Positions 42,785 through 54,582 of a stretch of 64,000 nucleotides of DNA are shown one piece after another. Numbering within the stretch: the stretch's first letter is position 1; every line of letters starts with the position of its first letter. The notes below the pieces were generated by a model. The model was not told the DNA's origin, did no database searches, and saw only the letters and a program-made list of their open reading frames with translations. Made by a program: the position numbers and the translations under genes. The stretch is from the NCBI GenBank assembly GCA_037501455.1, contig CM074855.1, positions 58,907,001-58,971,000 on the forward strand, written 5' to 3'. The DNA comes from Lantana camara. Its lineage: Eukaryota; Streptophyta; Magnoliopsida; Lamiales; Verbenaceae.

Positions 42785-45700
42785 ATGGCAACCAAAAACC
42801 CTCTTGTATCGATCCTCGAGTCAAACAAGTTGACTGGTCCCAACTATTCTGATTGGCTGAGGAATCTAAAAATCATTTTAGATTCTGAGAAGAGAACTTA
42901 TGTTCTCTTCGAAGGGGAGCCTACTCCTGAAGGGGAGGCTCCCACTCGGGCCGAGCGGGACGCGATTCAGAAGTGGAAGGATGATAATCTCCAAGCCCGT
43001 TGTCTTATGTTGGCTAACATGTCTCCGGACTTGCAAAGACAACATGAGGCCATGGAATTTGCTTGGGAGATTTACGACCACTTAGAGCAACTTTACCGCC
43101 CTCATGAACGTGTTACAAGGTATAACACTTCAAAGGAATTATTCCACTTGAGAATGAGGGAAGGTTCAAGTGTCCATGAATATGGACTCAAGTTTCTTGC
43201 CCTTACTGAGAAACTTGCCTCCATGGACATGCCGCTGAAAGATGAGCTTTCAGTGGATCTGTTGCTAGCTTCGCTCCCACCATCATTCAACCCATTTGTC
43301 CTTAACTTCAACATGAATCATGCTGGTGCTACTGTAGCTGAGCTGATTAGTCAGCTTGTGACTGCTGAAAGCACGATCAAGAAGGACAATAAGGTTTTGA
43401 TGGTGAATGCTCCATCTTCCTCTTCTGGGCCTTCTAAAGGTAAGGGCAAGAAAGCCCAAAAGAAGAAGAAGAAACCCCTTAGGCCCACTGGTGGCATTTC
43501 GAAGGGGAAGGCCCAAAAGAAGAAGCGTGATCAGAAAGAGGATGTTTGCTTCCATTGTGGCAAAGCGGGACATTGGAGGAGAAACTGCCCAGAGTACAAG
43601 GCTACTCTAAAGAAAGGTATCTTTCTCGTTGAAGTAAATCTTTCTATTAATTCTAGTTCTTGGGTACTTGATACCGGTTGTGGAACTCATATCTGTAATG
43701 ATGTACAGATGCTAAGTGAAGTCCAACAACTCAAAGAAGGAGAATGTGTCTTGAAGATCGGCGATGGCTCAAACGTTGAAGCTCGAGCTTTAGGCACAAT
43801 TAGATTAGATTTAGGTAGTTTTGAGTTAGTATTAAACAAAGTCCTTTATGTACCGAGCATTATTCGTAATATAATTTCAGTTCCAATATTAGATTGCGAA
43901 GGTTATGAAACTTATATTAAGAATGGTAAATACTTTATCAAACGGAACAACTCTTCCGTTCATATCGGTACTCTAAGTAATGGACTTTACCTAACTCAAA
44001 ATATCAATATTATGAATATACAACGAGAAACAAAGCGTAAGAGAGATGACAAAGTTTCAGCTCCCTTATGGCACGCTAGATTAGGACACATTTCCAAGAA
44101 CAGAATTAGCAAGATAAACACTTTAGGATCATTCTCTGAAAATGATCTCAAAGAGTTAACTTCTTGCAAATCCTGTCTCAAAGGAAAAATGTCCAAAGTT
44201 CCTTTTAAAGGAACTGTGGAACGTGCCACTAAGGTTCTGGATTTGATCCATACTGATGTTTGTGGACCGCTTAGTGTAAGCACAAGAAACAATCATCAGT
44301 ATTTCATAACCTTCACTGACGACTTTAGTCGGTATGGTTATGTATACTTAATGAAGTATAAATCTGAAGCTTTTGAGAAATTCTTAGAATTTCAAAAGGA
44401 GGTTGAGAACCAAACTGGTCACAAGATCAAAGCACTTCGATCTGATCGAGGAGGCGAATATCTTAGTGAAGAATTCCTTAATCATCTCAAAGGTAATGGG
44501 ATTATCTCTCAGTGGACTCCTCCGGGAACTCCTCAGCTTAATGGAGTTTCTGAGAGAAGGAATCGAACCCTACTTGATATGGTTCGTTCCATGATGAGTT
44601 TCACTGACTTACCGCCTTCTTTCTGGGGTTATGCCCTAGAAAGTGCAGCAAAGATTTTGAATCTTGTTCCCTCTAAGTCAGTCCCTAAAACGCCCTATGA
44701 AATGTGGCATGGTAAAATCCCTAGTTATTCTTACTTAAGAATTTGGGGTTGTCCTGCTTACGTGAAGAGGACAGTGGGAGATAAGTTAGAATCTCGTTCT
44801 AACTTATGCTACTTTGTAGGTTATCCTAAGGAATCCATAGGATACTACTTCTATGATCAATCTGAACAAAAGGTGTTTGTTTCCAGAAATGCCACTTTTC
44901 TTGAGGAACCGTTCCTTAAAGAAAAGAAAGGCAAGATCATAGAATTAGAAGAAGTACAAAGTGACCCCATACCACCCACTGAAGAAACGTCCCACTCTGA
45001 TCAACTACAACCAATCACGAATTTCGATACACATGTAAATCCTCCTCTAAGGCGTTCTGAACGTACTCCTAGACAGCCGGAGAGATGGTATGGATTCTTC
45101 CATGAAATCTCTCAAAAGGATAATGATCCTTTGACATATAAGGAGGCACTTTCAGATTCTGACTCTGAACAGTGGATAGAAGCCATGAAATCCGAAATGG
45201 ATTCCATGAACTCCAACCAAGTTTGGACCTTGGTAGATTTGCCTGATGGGGTCAAACCCATAGGTTGCAAATGGATCTTTAAGAGAAAGCTTGGAGTTGA
45301 TGGAAGCATTGCAGCCTACAAAGCAAGACTGGTTGCAAAAGGATTCACTCAGAGACCCGGCGTGGACTTTGACGAAACCTTTTCACCAGTTGCAATGCAA
45401 AAGTCCATTCGAATCATGCTTGCCATTGCTGCATATTATGACTATGAGATATGGCAAATGGATGTGAAAACTGCCTTTCTCAATGGTGACATTGACAAAG
45501 ACATTTATATGGAGCAACCCATAGGTTTCACATTCAGTGGGAGTGAGCAAAAGGTTTGCAAACTCCAAAGGTCAATCTATGGATTGAAACAGGCTTCTAG
45601 GAATTGGAACATTCGATTTGATGAATCGGTCAAAGCGTTTGGCTTCATCCAAATTTCGAATGAGTCATGTGTGTATAGAAAGGAATTGGAGACCTCAGTG

Positions 45701-46705
45701 CAATTCTTAGTACTTTATGTTGATGACATCCTTCTTATTGGGAATTCGAAGGATGACATGAAAGTGACTAAGTTATGGTTATCGAACCAATTCGAGATGA
45801 AAGATCTTGGTGATGCGTCCTATATCCTTGGAATTAAAATCTATAGAGATAGATCTAGAAGGTTAATAGGACTATCACAGTCGATGTACATTGACAAAGT
45901 ATTGAAGAGATTCAATATGGAGTCAGCAAAGGTTAAGAACCTTCCTATGAGTGTAGGAACATGTCTTTCAAAGAAGATGTGTCCTAAGACTAACCTTGAG
46001 AAGGAAAGAATGACTCATACACCTTATGCATCAGCAATAGGTAGCATAATGTATGCAATGTTATGTACTCGACCGGATGTGGCTTATGCACTTAGTGTAA
46101 CAAGTCGTTTCCAATCTGACCCTGGAGATGGTCACTGGGCTGCCGTGAAGAATATTCTTAAGTACTTGAAAAGTACTAAAGATTTATTCTTAGTTTACGG
46201 AGGTCAGAAAGATCTTACTATCGAAGGATACTGCGATGCAAGCTTTGCATCTGACTTAGATGATTTTAAGTCAATGTCAGGATACATTTTCTGCCTAAAC
46301 GGCGGAGCAGTGAGTTGGAAGAGTTCCAAGCAAACTACCACTGCTGATTCGACCACTGAGGCCGAATACTTAGCTGCAAATGATGCAGCTAAGGAAGGTG
46401 TTTGGATTAGAAACTTCATTCAAGAATTGAATGTTGTTCCTAGCATGAAAGACCCCATTACTGTGTTTTGTGACAACACTGGGGCGGTTGCTCAAGCAAG
46501 AGAACCAAGATCTCACCAACGGACCAAGCACATTATGAGGAAGTATCACCTAATCCGTGATATTATCAAAAGAGGAGATGTGCTAATTGAGAGGGTCACA
46601 TCAGCAGAGAACGTGGCAGATCCACTTACTAAACCCCTTAGTCGAGAAGCTTTCCAAGGTCATCTTCAGAAGATGGGACTTAGAGTAGCTTTAGAATGGC
46701 TTTGA
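42785..46705 (+). CDS. Ty1/copia Gag-Pol polyprotein, 1306 residues, intact
   Basis: Makes capsid protein and the enzymes for reverse transcription and integration. Gag (about 1-270, UBN2/retrotran-gag type, LTGPNYSDWLRNL near the start) has a basic stretch and a CCHC knuckle CFHCGKAGHWRRNC near 255. The protease has DTG at 296-298 in LDTGCGTHIC. Integrase begins with the H-H-C-C zinc site (WHARLGH at about 429, CKSC near 460) and continues with the D,D,E core (HTDVCGP, FTDDFS, GGEY). RT has YVDD at 978-981, and RNase H has CDASFAS near 1150, TEAEY and DNTGA. The order PR-INT-RT-RH is that of Ty1/copia. The ATG is the first Met of the conserved N-terminus and the TGA sits 5 bp before the polypurine region. 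Gag and Pol share one frame, so their ratio must be set by other means. Confidence 0.96.
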   Translation: MATKNPLVSILESNKLTGPNYSDWLRNLKIILDSEKRTYVLFEGEPTPEGEAPTRAERDAIQKWKDDNLQARCLMLANMSPDLQRQHEAMEFAWEIYDHLEQLYRPHERVTRYNTSKELFHLRMREGSSVHEYGLKFLALTEKLASMDMPLKDELSVDLLLASLPPSFNPFVLNFNMNHAGATVAELISQLVTAESTIKKDNKVLMVNAPSSSSGPSKGKGKKAQKKKKKPLRPTGGISKGKAQKKKRDQKEDVCFHCGKAGHWRRNCPEYKATLKKGIFLVEVNLSINSSSWVLDTGCGTHICNDVQMLSEVQQLKEGECVLKIGDGSNVEARALGTIRLDLGSFELVLNKVLYVPSIIRNIISVPILDCEGYETYIKNGKYFIKRNNSSVHIGTLSNGLYLTQNINIMNIQRETKRKRDDKVSAPLWHARLGHISKNRISKINTLGSFSENDLKELTSCKSCLKGKMSKVPFKGTVERATKVLDLIHTDVCGPLSVSTRNNHQYFITFTDDFSRYGYVYLMKYKSEAFEKFLEFQKEVENQTGHKIKALRSDRGGEYLSEEFLNHLKGNGIISQWTPPGTPQLNGVSERRNRTLLDMVRSMMSFTDLPPSFWGYALESAAKILNLVPSKSVPKTPYEMWHGKIPSYSYLRIWGCPAYVKRTVGDKLESRSNLCYFVGYPKESIGYYFYDQSEQKVFVSRNATFLEEPFLKEKKGKIIELEEVQSDPIPPTEETSHSDQLQPITNFDTHVNPPLRRSERTPRQPERWYGFFHEISQKDNDPLTYKEALSDSDSEQWIEAMKSEMDSMNSNQVWTLVDLPDGVKPIGCKWIFKRKLGVDGSIAAYKARLVAKGFTQRPGVDFDETFSPVAMQKSIRIMLAIAAYYDYEIWQMDVKTAFLNGDIDKDIYMEQPIGFTFSGSEQKVCKLQRSIYGLKQASRNWNIRFDESVKAFGFIQISNESCVYRKELETSVQFLVLYVDDILLIGNSKDDMKVTKLWLSNQFEMKDLGDASYILGIKIYRDRSRRLIGLSQSMYIDKVLKRFNMESAKVKNLPMSVGTCLSKKMCPKTNLEKERMTHTPYASAIGSIMYAMLCTRPDVAYALSVTSRFQSDPGDGHWAAVKNILKYLKSTKDLFLVYGGQKDLTIEGYCDASFASDLDDFKSMSGYIFCLNGGAVSWKSSKQTTTADSTTEAEYLAANDAAKEGVWIRNFIQELNVVPSMKDPITVFCDNTGAVAQAREPRSHQRTKHIMRKYHLIRDIIKRGDVLIERVTSAENVADPLTKPLSREAFQGHLQKMGLRVALEWL

Positions 46706-46710
46706 CGGGC

Positions 46711-46721
46711 AAGTGGGAGAT
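46711..46721 (+). other. Polypurine tract of the copia element
   Basis: AAGTGGGAGAT lies directly before the 3' LTR start at 46722, a typical copia tract. Confidence 0.9.
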
Positions 46722-47939
46722 TGTTAGGAATAGTGCCCTAGAAAGCCGATTGTATATCCGCTTTGTGCTTTTCCTTATTGTAATCACAGACAATCTTTGA
46801 ATAAAATAACGAATTGAGGCAACACTTCTTTATATGCTCTTGTTTGGTATGCGTTTACTTTTGCTGTGCATGTATGAGAACTCCCCTAATCCTGATGACT
46901 TTTAGGACTCTACCATTTAGGTGAAATGGTTCATGAAACGAGCCCTATATCACATAAGTCATGATTAGTAAAATACTCCAAGCCGATGAGTCCTACAGAC
47001 AGTGGGAGTGTCAACCTGACTCCTCTAAGGCTTGCTTGTGGGATCACGCCCTTAAGAAGGACCACCTTGTTTCATGGAGGTGCAAAGTGTATAGTTGATA
47101 CGTGCGTGATACATGAGGGTGCTTACTTTGATAAGTAAGTTCACTGAGGTGCCCCGTGTGAGAACATTCCTAAATGGGAAAGGAAGTTTCTATTTCAGGA
47201 AATGGAAACTTCCAGATTAGGAAATATCTCACGAGTCATTGATGTGATTAATTGATCCTTAGACTTGAGGTTCCTTGTCACTTTATGAGTTAACTCTGTA
47301 GTCTTAGGTATAAGCTTTAAAGGGTGTCGCCTTAGACAACTGATTCAAGGCTTATGCTGGGGCTGCACAAGTGATTCATGAAAGTGAATGAGAATCAAGA
47401 AAGGACCTACACTTGCATTTGCAAGGTGATCTCTTATTGTGTAAGTCATTCATATGCCATATGGAGTCCTTGGCCAAGGCAGTAGATCAAGACATCAAGA
47501 AAAGGGTTTCTTGGATTGAGATCAAATGGATATGAAATGCACTTAGCTTTAAGACCGGATTATTAGGGTTCTGATTATTCCCTTGCCCTAGATCTTGGTT
47601 GAGAGATAGTAAGTAGGAGGATTGTATCTCACATGATTCAATGACTTAAAAGGTTCTGTCGAATCCGAACATTCCAATTCAGCTAGGGGTTAAACACCTG
47701 TTGCTAGACTATGGTCGTTTAATCTGTGGACTGATTAATTAATTAGTGAATTAATTAATTGGGGTCACTGCTAATTGAATTGAGAACCTAGAGGGTCACA
47801 CACAACAACTTGGTTACATGAGTTGAGGCTTGAAAATGATTAAACGAGTTAATCGGACCAAGAGGGTTCCACACGTGTGAATTCACACGTGTGGATCACG
47901 TGAGTGACACGTGTCACTGTGACACGTGTCACACACGTG

Positions 47940-47970
<31 letters not shown>

Positions 47971-48675
47971 AAATAATTAATTAGTTAATTATTTAATAGA
48001 CTTTGGTTTAATTTTGAATTAAAAAGAAAGTCTAATTTTGGAGAAAATAATCTAGTTAATTAATTATGAATTAATTAATTAGATAAAATAAGTTATTTAT
48101 TTTATAATAAATAAAGTATAAAATTGTCCAAAAATAGTTTGGATATTTTTAAGCTCTCTTCAAAGTTGACTAGAATTAGAATTCAAAGTCAAGGTTGAAA
48201 ATACTTGATCCTCAAGTAATAGGAGAGAGGGACCAAAATCCTAGCCCATAAAGGACTAGGAATTTCGGCACCCCCTTGCCTATATATAGGGGAGCTCGAG
48301 CTCCCCTTTAGAGCTAATAGACAATTCTTGGTTCATGTGTTGAACACCTTCCTTTCTCCAAGATTAAATTAAACCCTAGGTTAAGCCCAAACACTAACTA
48401 GAGAACTAGCATCCTTACTAGTTAGATTGTGATCAAGTTAGTGGACTTTCTCTAGAGACTTCAAGTTAGAAGTTTGAAGATTCGAGCTTTACCAAGGAGA
48501 GGGGATCAAGCCGCGTGAAGAGCGTTCTTGGGTGGCTTGAAACGCTTCAAGAAAGAATAAAAGAAAAGTAAGTTTTCTATCTTTACGAATTTGGTTACAC
48601 GATTGCGAGTCCTAGATCCTTTTGTTGGGAAAAAATTTTTAAATTCCGCTGCTTTCTGATTCGTGTTTTCCAACA
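46722..48675 (+). repeat. 3' LTR of the copia element (1954 bp)
   Basis: Same length as the 5' LTR, at a constant offset of 8209 bp. Line-by-line reading found no mismatch. A possible poly(A) signal is AATAAA near 46800 or AATAAAAG near 48557. Confidence 0.95.
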
Positions 48676-48680
48676 ACAAT

Positions 48681-49367
48681 GTGGGTTGATAATTCAAAGT
48701 GATATTGATTGGAATGTAGTATGTGCTACTATGTGATTTAAATTAGGTAGCATTGAAATCAGAGAGCCAAATGTAACAGGAAAATGGCTTGTAGATGATG
48801 ATTTTTATATCGCGTGAAGATTGTTATGTGTTTTTGCAATTGGACTTTGATGGTTGTCGAATCCATCAAATTAAATCCTTTACTTTTTGCATGAAAATTT
48901 AAAATTGTAATATAGCAGCAAAGGGTCGAACCCGCAGGACTAGATAGACTTATATTCAATGTATCCAAGAGAATATTCAAAAGAGACATAGAAAGGGGGT
49001 TATTTGTGTAATTAAAACAAACTAATTTTAAGTATGAAACCAGATTTCTTCAATTAACTAAGACTGGAAGCAAAGAGAGTTGTGAAGGTTGATTATGATG
49101 AGAAATATCTTAGCTAAGTTGTTACTTCATTCCATGCTCGTATCTAATCCTGGATGCAAAAATCAAACCTGATCGAATGGTAGATTAACTTACAATAGAC
49201 AAGAAGCTTATCTATATCATCCTCTCTTAATTTCAACTTAATCAAGAGAAGCTCATCAATTAAATTCTTACCATACAGCAGTCCCGCGAACAAGTATCTA
49301 GGATTTAACTGTATGATAGCATTGAGCACCAAAAGGATATTAATCATGATCCAAAATCTCAAGAAGC
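48681..49367. other. Unrecognised AT-rich DNA after the copia element
   Basis: This continues the sequence interrupted at 38512, so it may be CACTA interior. No frame longer than about 75 codons and no domain. A phrase near 48920-48945 (GGGTCGAACCCGCAGG) looks like a conserved repeat motif, but I cannot assign it. Confidence 0.4.
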
Positions 49368-49372
49368 TTGGA

Positions 49373-52300
49373 TATGACGGCCCGTATTCTCGAACGGCGT
49401 CTTGACGACATTAACAAGTAAGTCTCTACACTTATGTGTGTTTAATTTAAGAGTTCTTGAATTATGTGATTTAATGTAAATCCAATTTAATATGTGTTCA
49501 TTCGAATTATTCTAAGATTAATTGCAACTTGATTAATTACGCGCATATTTAACCCTAACTATCTAATTTGATTTAATTCAAATTTATTCCATGAAATAAT
49601 TGTCAAGTGATTTTAAATCCATCATGTTACTTAACTTGTTTAATTTCGGTTTACTTGAATTCCTTGAGATTAATTGTGAATCATGTGTTTACAAAGTGCC
49701 GCTAAATTATACGAAAAGTTTCTAAAATTAAATTGAATTAAACTCTAATTGATAAATCTCTATTTCACTTTTATTTGTAAAATTAATTCGGAGCTTGAAT
49801 GTTTCTTCGTAACTTTACCAATTTTATTTAAGATTAATTGTACGCGATATTTATCTTTGCTACGCGATAAGGATACCCGGTTGTATATAGCTTGTGCACA
49901 AGACACATTTCTCCCAATCCCTTTTCTCTCTCTCTCTCCTCTCCCACTTTCTCTCTCCCGCGGGTTACTATCGCGGCTTCGGTTACGAGCCCATAACTCG
50001 ATCGTTTCTCGACGGTATTCAACAAACGAATAGTCCATTTCGATTATCTCGGCGAGACCGATGTAAGAATACTAATTTCACGGCCTAACGACGAACGGTG
50101 GTGGAGTTATGGTCAGATTTCAGTAGCAGCAGCGGAGCTGTCAGACCGCTGCCACTTCGCCGGCGTTTCGCGGCGTTTTTCGGCCACTTCCTTGGTACAC
50201 GCGCCGAAGACCCAGAAAGAGGACTTCCCGGCGCAGCGGTTGACGTCGGCGCCGCGGCCATCGGAGTAGATACGGCGCCGCACGCGCTGCCCAAAGCTCG
50301 AGGCGGCGGCGCGAGTTACTGTAGCGGCAGCGGCAGAAACTTCGGTGGCCAACGGGGGCCTTTTCCGGCCATCTTTTGGTCTCGGGCTCTTCACGAAAGT
50401 TGTTCGGAACGACGAGAACTAGTGACCTGTGATCAAGAGACTCCAGATTCGGTGGTTTGGCAACGGATCGGTGGCGGCAAAGTGGCGGTGAGACGGCACT
50501 AGCTCCGAGGATTTTTCCGGAAAGATACCTCAGGGCTTTCGAAGAGCTCGTCATGGGTAAGACAATGCCTCTTTCGGATCGCATTTTGGTTCACCGGTTT
50601 GGAAGTAATTTGAGTTTGAAGATTTAGGGTTTTCGTGTTCTTAGATTTCAGATCTAGGACAATCGGCTTGGAATTTCCAGAAATTGATCGAGGATTCGGA
50701 ACGGGCACGAAGACTTCATCTAGGACTGAATTTTTTGGGATTTTTCCGGTGACTTTTGATGGTGGCCCGATGGCGGCCCGGCGACTTTCCGGCGGCTCCG
50801 GTGGCGGCACTCCGGCAAATTTCGGACAAAATGTTCTTCTCGTTGTGGTGAGTTCAACGCCACTTTCCGTTCGTTAATCGGACACTCGGTTTATTTATTA
50901 TGAATTATTTTGCATAATTGTGATTATTTGAATTAATTGTTTTAAGTGCAAATAAATTGGTTATTGTTGGTTTGTTGATCGAGATGTATTCTAATCGTAT
51001 ATGAAAACATGTGTTGAATGGATTGTGATATGCATGAATGTTTCGATTTACAATTGGAATCCCGATGTGATGAATTTATACTATGTGTTTAGATATGAAG
51101 GGGTGTTAGTATAATATTTAGAAACTAATCTCTTATGTGACTAAATGAACTTGAATAATATTTTAGAGGAACGAACATGTTGTGATTTCTCTATATGAAT
51201 TTGAGACGTTCTCAATGTTATGTTTGTTGTAAATTGTGTTTCCAATATTAAATTGAGATACATGAAAGATGCTTGAACAACTTGAGACTTGATGCATGAT
51301 AGGAGTTAGAATTGTAATATCTTGATTTACTCTTACTACTCGAAAATGGTATATTATGAATTACGATAAATTGATAATTTTCATGTTTGTAAGTAATTAA
51401 TTCCTAGTTGAATAATTGTTTAAACACTTTAAACGAACATTTATGCTTAGTAATCAACTAAGGGGATGTATGTGTAATAATTCTAAACTTTTATAAATAA
51501 CTTAGGGGATGTAAGTGTAATATTTATGAAACTATGAATGGGACTTGAGCTTGTGTACCAAACATGTTGTGAAGTTGTAAAGTATGATCTTAAGTGAATT
51601 AAATGCACTCTTTATTTGTATCAAGCATGCCATCTACCTACAACAACTTTGTATGTTTATATGATCAAGTTGCTCTTACTTATGCACTTTATAACTCGAC
51701 ATGAACTTGATGCATAATTCTAATATTATAATTGAACCCTGTGACATTGGATGATTTAATATGCATTTTGTAAATACATTGACTTCCTAAATTGATCTTG
51801 CATCTTTGGATATGGAATTATGTGTCGGTTGCTTGTAAATATGACCTTGTTGAGCGTTGATATGCCTTGAATGACCACGACACCTTATCCAAGCACAACA
51901 TGAACACTTATGCATAACCACGATCATGTTGAGCAACGCCGTGCGTCTTGTTTGGTTCATATAGAGTCTAAGTCTGGGCTTCTGTATGTCTTGTCACAGA
52001 GATTGGTGGTGCCGGTGGGCCCGAGATTTAGAGTGTTTAGCCCTTCACACTCTCAGACTCTACTTTCACGAGGTGAGGTTTAGGATTTTGTATAGTTATG
52101 CGACCTATGGCCTTAATATGCTGATTTCAACCCTTGCATGCGAGTATATCTATTATAAATACGTATGTGTTGGATATGATATGTTTATGGCCTTGTGAAT
52201 CAACTCTGTTTTGGAAAATTAGATATGAAAGCATATGTAAGCTGTTTTGAAAAGTTATGTTATGTTATGATCTGTTCTGTAGCGAGTTAGCCATGATATA

Positions 52301-53368
52301 TGGTATCTGTTCTGTTCTGTTATGGATCCGAGGAGCTATGGGTAAGGAATCCCTGGGACGGTATAGGGCCGTCAGGGCTCGGCCTGTGCATAGTCTCCAT
52401 TTGAGATATCATTGCGCGACTCAGGGAGATAGGGGAGGCGTGATATCTTGAGCCTTCGGTGTACAGCCGGGGAGGACTCCTGTGGGTTCGCTACCCCTTG
52501 AGGGTTTGTCTGTTCTGGATGGTTTGGGGACGGTACATCCCCTCCATCATTGGTGTGACGGTTGGATTGGATTTTGTGTTTATGATTTGATATGTTCTGA
52601 GGAGTAAAGGTTGGAAGCTCGTACTCGCCGAGCATGTGTTCTGTTCTGTCTGGGAATCATGAATCGAGATAGAGTTTCTGAAATGTTTTCTAAAGCTTAT
52701 ACTTATAACTATCTTTTGGGTACTTTTGGAAATGTCTTTGGTATGCAACACCTATCTCCGGTTCATGAGTCCACCCTTCTGATATGTGCTATGCTCTATA
52801 TATATACAGTGGGTGTGCGTTAGCCCCCTCACTCAGTCAGTTGACTGACACCTCATTTTATCTTTTAGTTGCAGGTTTCTTTTGGCTTGAGCTAGGCGGA
52901 TGTGAGTCTTCTGGGTCACACTTGTCGGTTTAGTTGGTGTTAAGATGCATTTGTCACATACTCTATTTATGTTATGTATTCTTATTTCGCTTTTGGAGAT
53001 TATGTTTTATGCTCTATTTAGACTTAAACCCGTGTGGGGTTAGTATGCTAGCATTTGGATGTAATTAGCTATTCTGCTGATACTTATACTGGTTTATTAC
53101 GTTGCGATGATTTGAGATTCGGGACTAGGTATCTATTCTAGTTGAACCCGTCACTTATTTTGTACATTGATTTAATTGCTTCCGCTATCTGATGATAATT
53201 GTTTAAATTGCTTCCGCGCTCTGAGTCTGTCGAGTTAGATCCGCCTAGCATAGCGTGTGCGTTTGTCTCCCGTTCGCTCTGATTCGGATTCGGGCATGGA
53301 CTCCCATTTCGTGACCGGGTCTGGGTCTTAGTGCGGGGGATGTGGCATCCTCCGTTTGGGGTGTTACA
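49373..53368 (+). mobile_element. Large solo LTR (G), 3996 bp, Ty3 type
   Basis: Flanked by a perfect 5-bp TSD, TTGGA at 49368-49372 and 53369-53373. It starts TATGACGGCCCG (TG lost by one G-to-A change) and ends GGGTGTTACA. The last ~150 bp carry the shared block (GCCTAGC, GTCTCCCGTTCGC, ACTCCCATTTCG, GTGCGGGGGATGTGGC). Predicted leader signals: donor TGTG|GTGAGT (50848), acceptor TTGTCACAG (ending 51999), a 73-nt exon 52000-52072, donor CGAG|GTGAGG (52073) and acceptor TAGTTGCAG (ending 52874) before GAGCTAGGCGG. It has no GC-palindrome array. With no internal region, it is a solo LTR. Confidence 0.93.
50098..50830 (+). other. GC-rich leader segment inside solo LTR G
   Basis: A GC-rich stretch (about 50110-50520 and 50755-50830) lies ahead of the predicted splice donor. 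A 134-codon frame at 50098-50502 is open, but it is Gly/Arg/Ala-rich with no recognised domain and is probably a composition effect. Repeated CCGG(T/C)GGCGG motifs occur at 50755-50820. Confidence 0.5.
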
Positions 53369-53373
53369 TTGGA

Positions 53374-54582
53374 CTTGTTAAATCATATTACGCATGCTTC
53401 ATCATTTTATTGAGTAAACATGGTGGTAAACTCTCACTGATGTGCGGTTCTTCTACACCTTTACAAGACTATTACGTATCAAGTATCAGTGTAACCTTAT
53501 CAAGTTGTTATCTAGGCATCGATTGATCAGAAAGATGATTTGAAAACAACTTATACAAGTACGTTCAAAGCATGCATAAATACCATAGATCAAATTCGCG
53601 TTCATTCACTTAGATCTCATAGATATTGGCAAGGAATAAAGATACAACCTAACTAAGATAAATATGTTCAGTCACGGATTATCATACAAGATAAACAATA
53701 AGTACCCTGATCATAAACTGAACTTTAAAACTTAATTGAAATCAAAACCGAAACCAAAATACTTCAAGTCTGGAAATGATCACAGTTTTGAGAAAGAAAA
53801 TCCCTAAGCGTTTTTTTAAACTGAGTTCTCCCCCTCTCTCCTCTTAACTAGTTTATATAAAGCTATCTTAAGATAATGATGAAGGGGAACAAATTAACTT
53901 TTAAAAGTCCCCAAAAACATGATTAGGATTCTTGAAACTAAAAAATACAGGATCAATCTTCTTGCATGTCAGCCATGTTAGCAAGCTGTTGCATGTGTGA
54001 CACCTGTCCCAACAAGAGAAGTCAGCCGTACTTGTTGACCGTGGTCTGCTTTACGTGTATTAGCCTTAGGGATGATCATGCATTGTGGTCATGGCTCAGG
54101 CATTTTCAGCACTTAACATCTTTTTCTTTCATAATTCTACCAAATCCCTCATTTATCAACATGTTTCTGCAAAAGCCAAATAGAAGCAAATTAAGTAGAA
54201 ATCTAATCCAATTCAGGGGGAAATAAAAAGGATTTTCATGTAATTTGTACATACTATCAGACTTGATTATGCATTTTTAATTCGGTTCGTGATTGGATTG
54301 ACCTGAGTCCTTCAGTTTTTGTTTTTAATTCTGTTCGTGATTGGATTTTCCTTTGTGATTGTTGTCCTTAAGTTGAAATGATTAGTGTTGTCCACACCAT
54401 TCATTTTTTTGCTAACAATGCAATTAAGAGAACAACAGTTTGAGTGCCTTCATTCCTTTAATCAGATTAGGCCCTCACAATAGAACTAGAAAAAAATAAC
54501 ATTCAGACTTTGTGATTCCGATTATAGCAGTAATGGAGGTGTTAATTTTTGGTTGTTTCAGCTGCTAAAATCTGGGTCATAG
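53374..54582. other. Unrecognised AT-rich DNA between LTRs
   Basis: About 1.2 kb continuing the sequence cut by solo LTR G. No frame over about 86 codons, no RNA gene and no terminal repeat that I can recognise. A near-repeat TTCGTGATTGGATT occurs at about 54285 and 54329. It could be the interior of a degraded transposon or true intergenic DNA. Confidence 0.4.

Larger units (their letters stand above)
38513..48675 (+). mobile_element. Complete Ty1/copia LTR retrotransposon, apparently intact
   Basis: LTRs of 1954 bp each (38513-40466 and 46722-48675) start TGTTAGGAATAG and end TTTTCCAACA. TSD is ACAAT at 38508-38512 and 48676-48680. The primer site is at 40469-40480 and the polypurine tract at 46711-46721. 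One 1306-codon gag-pol frame (42785-46705) has no break. I found no difference between the two LTRs by eye, so this is the youngest insertion visible. Long LTRs and an iMet primer hint at the Angela/Tork branch, but that is tentative. Confidence 0.97.

Noticed and set aside
50098..50502. A 134-codon frame in solo LTR G as a captured gene
   Set aside because: No recognisable domain and a strong composition bias; it sits where an untranslated leader is expected.
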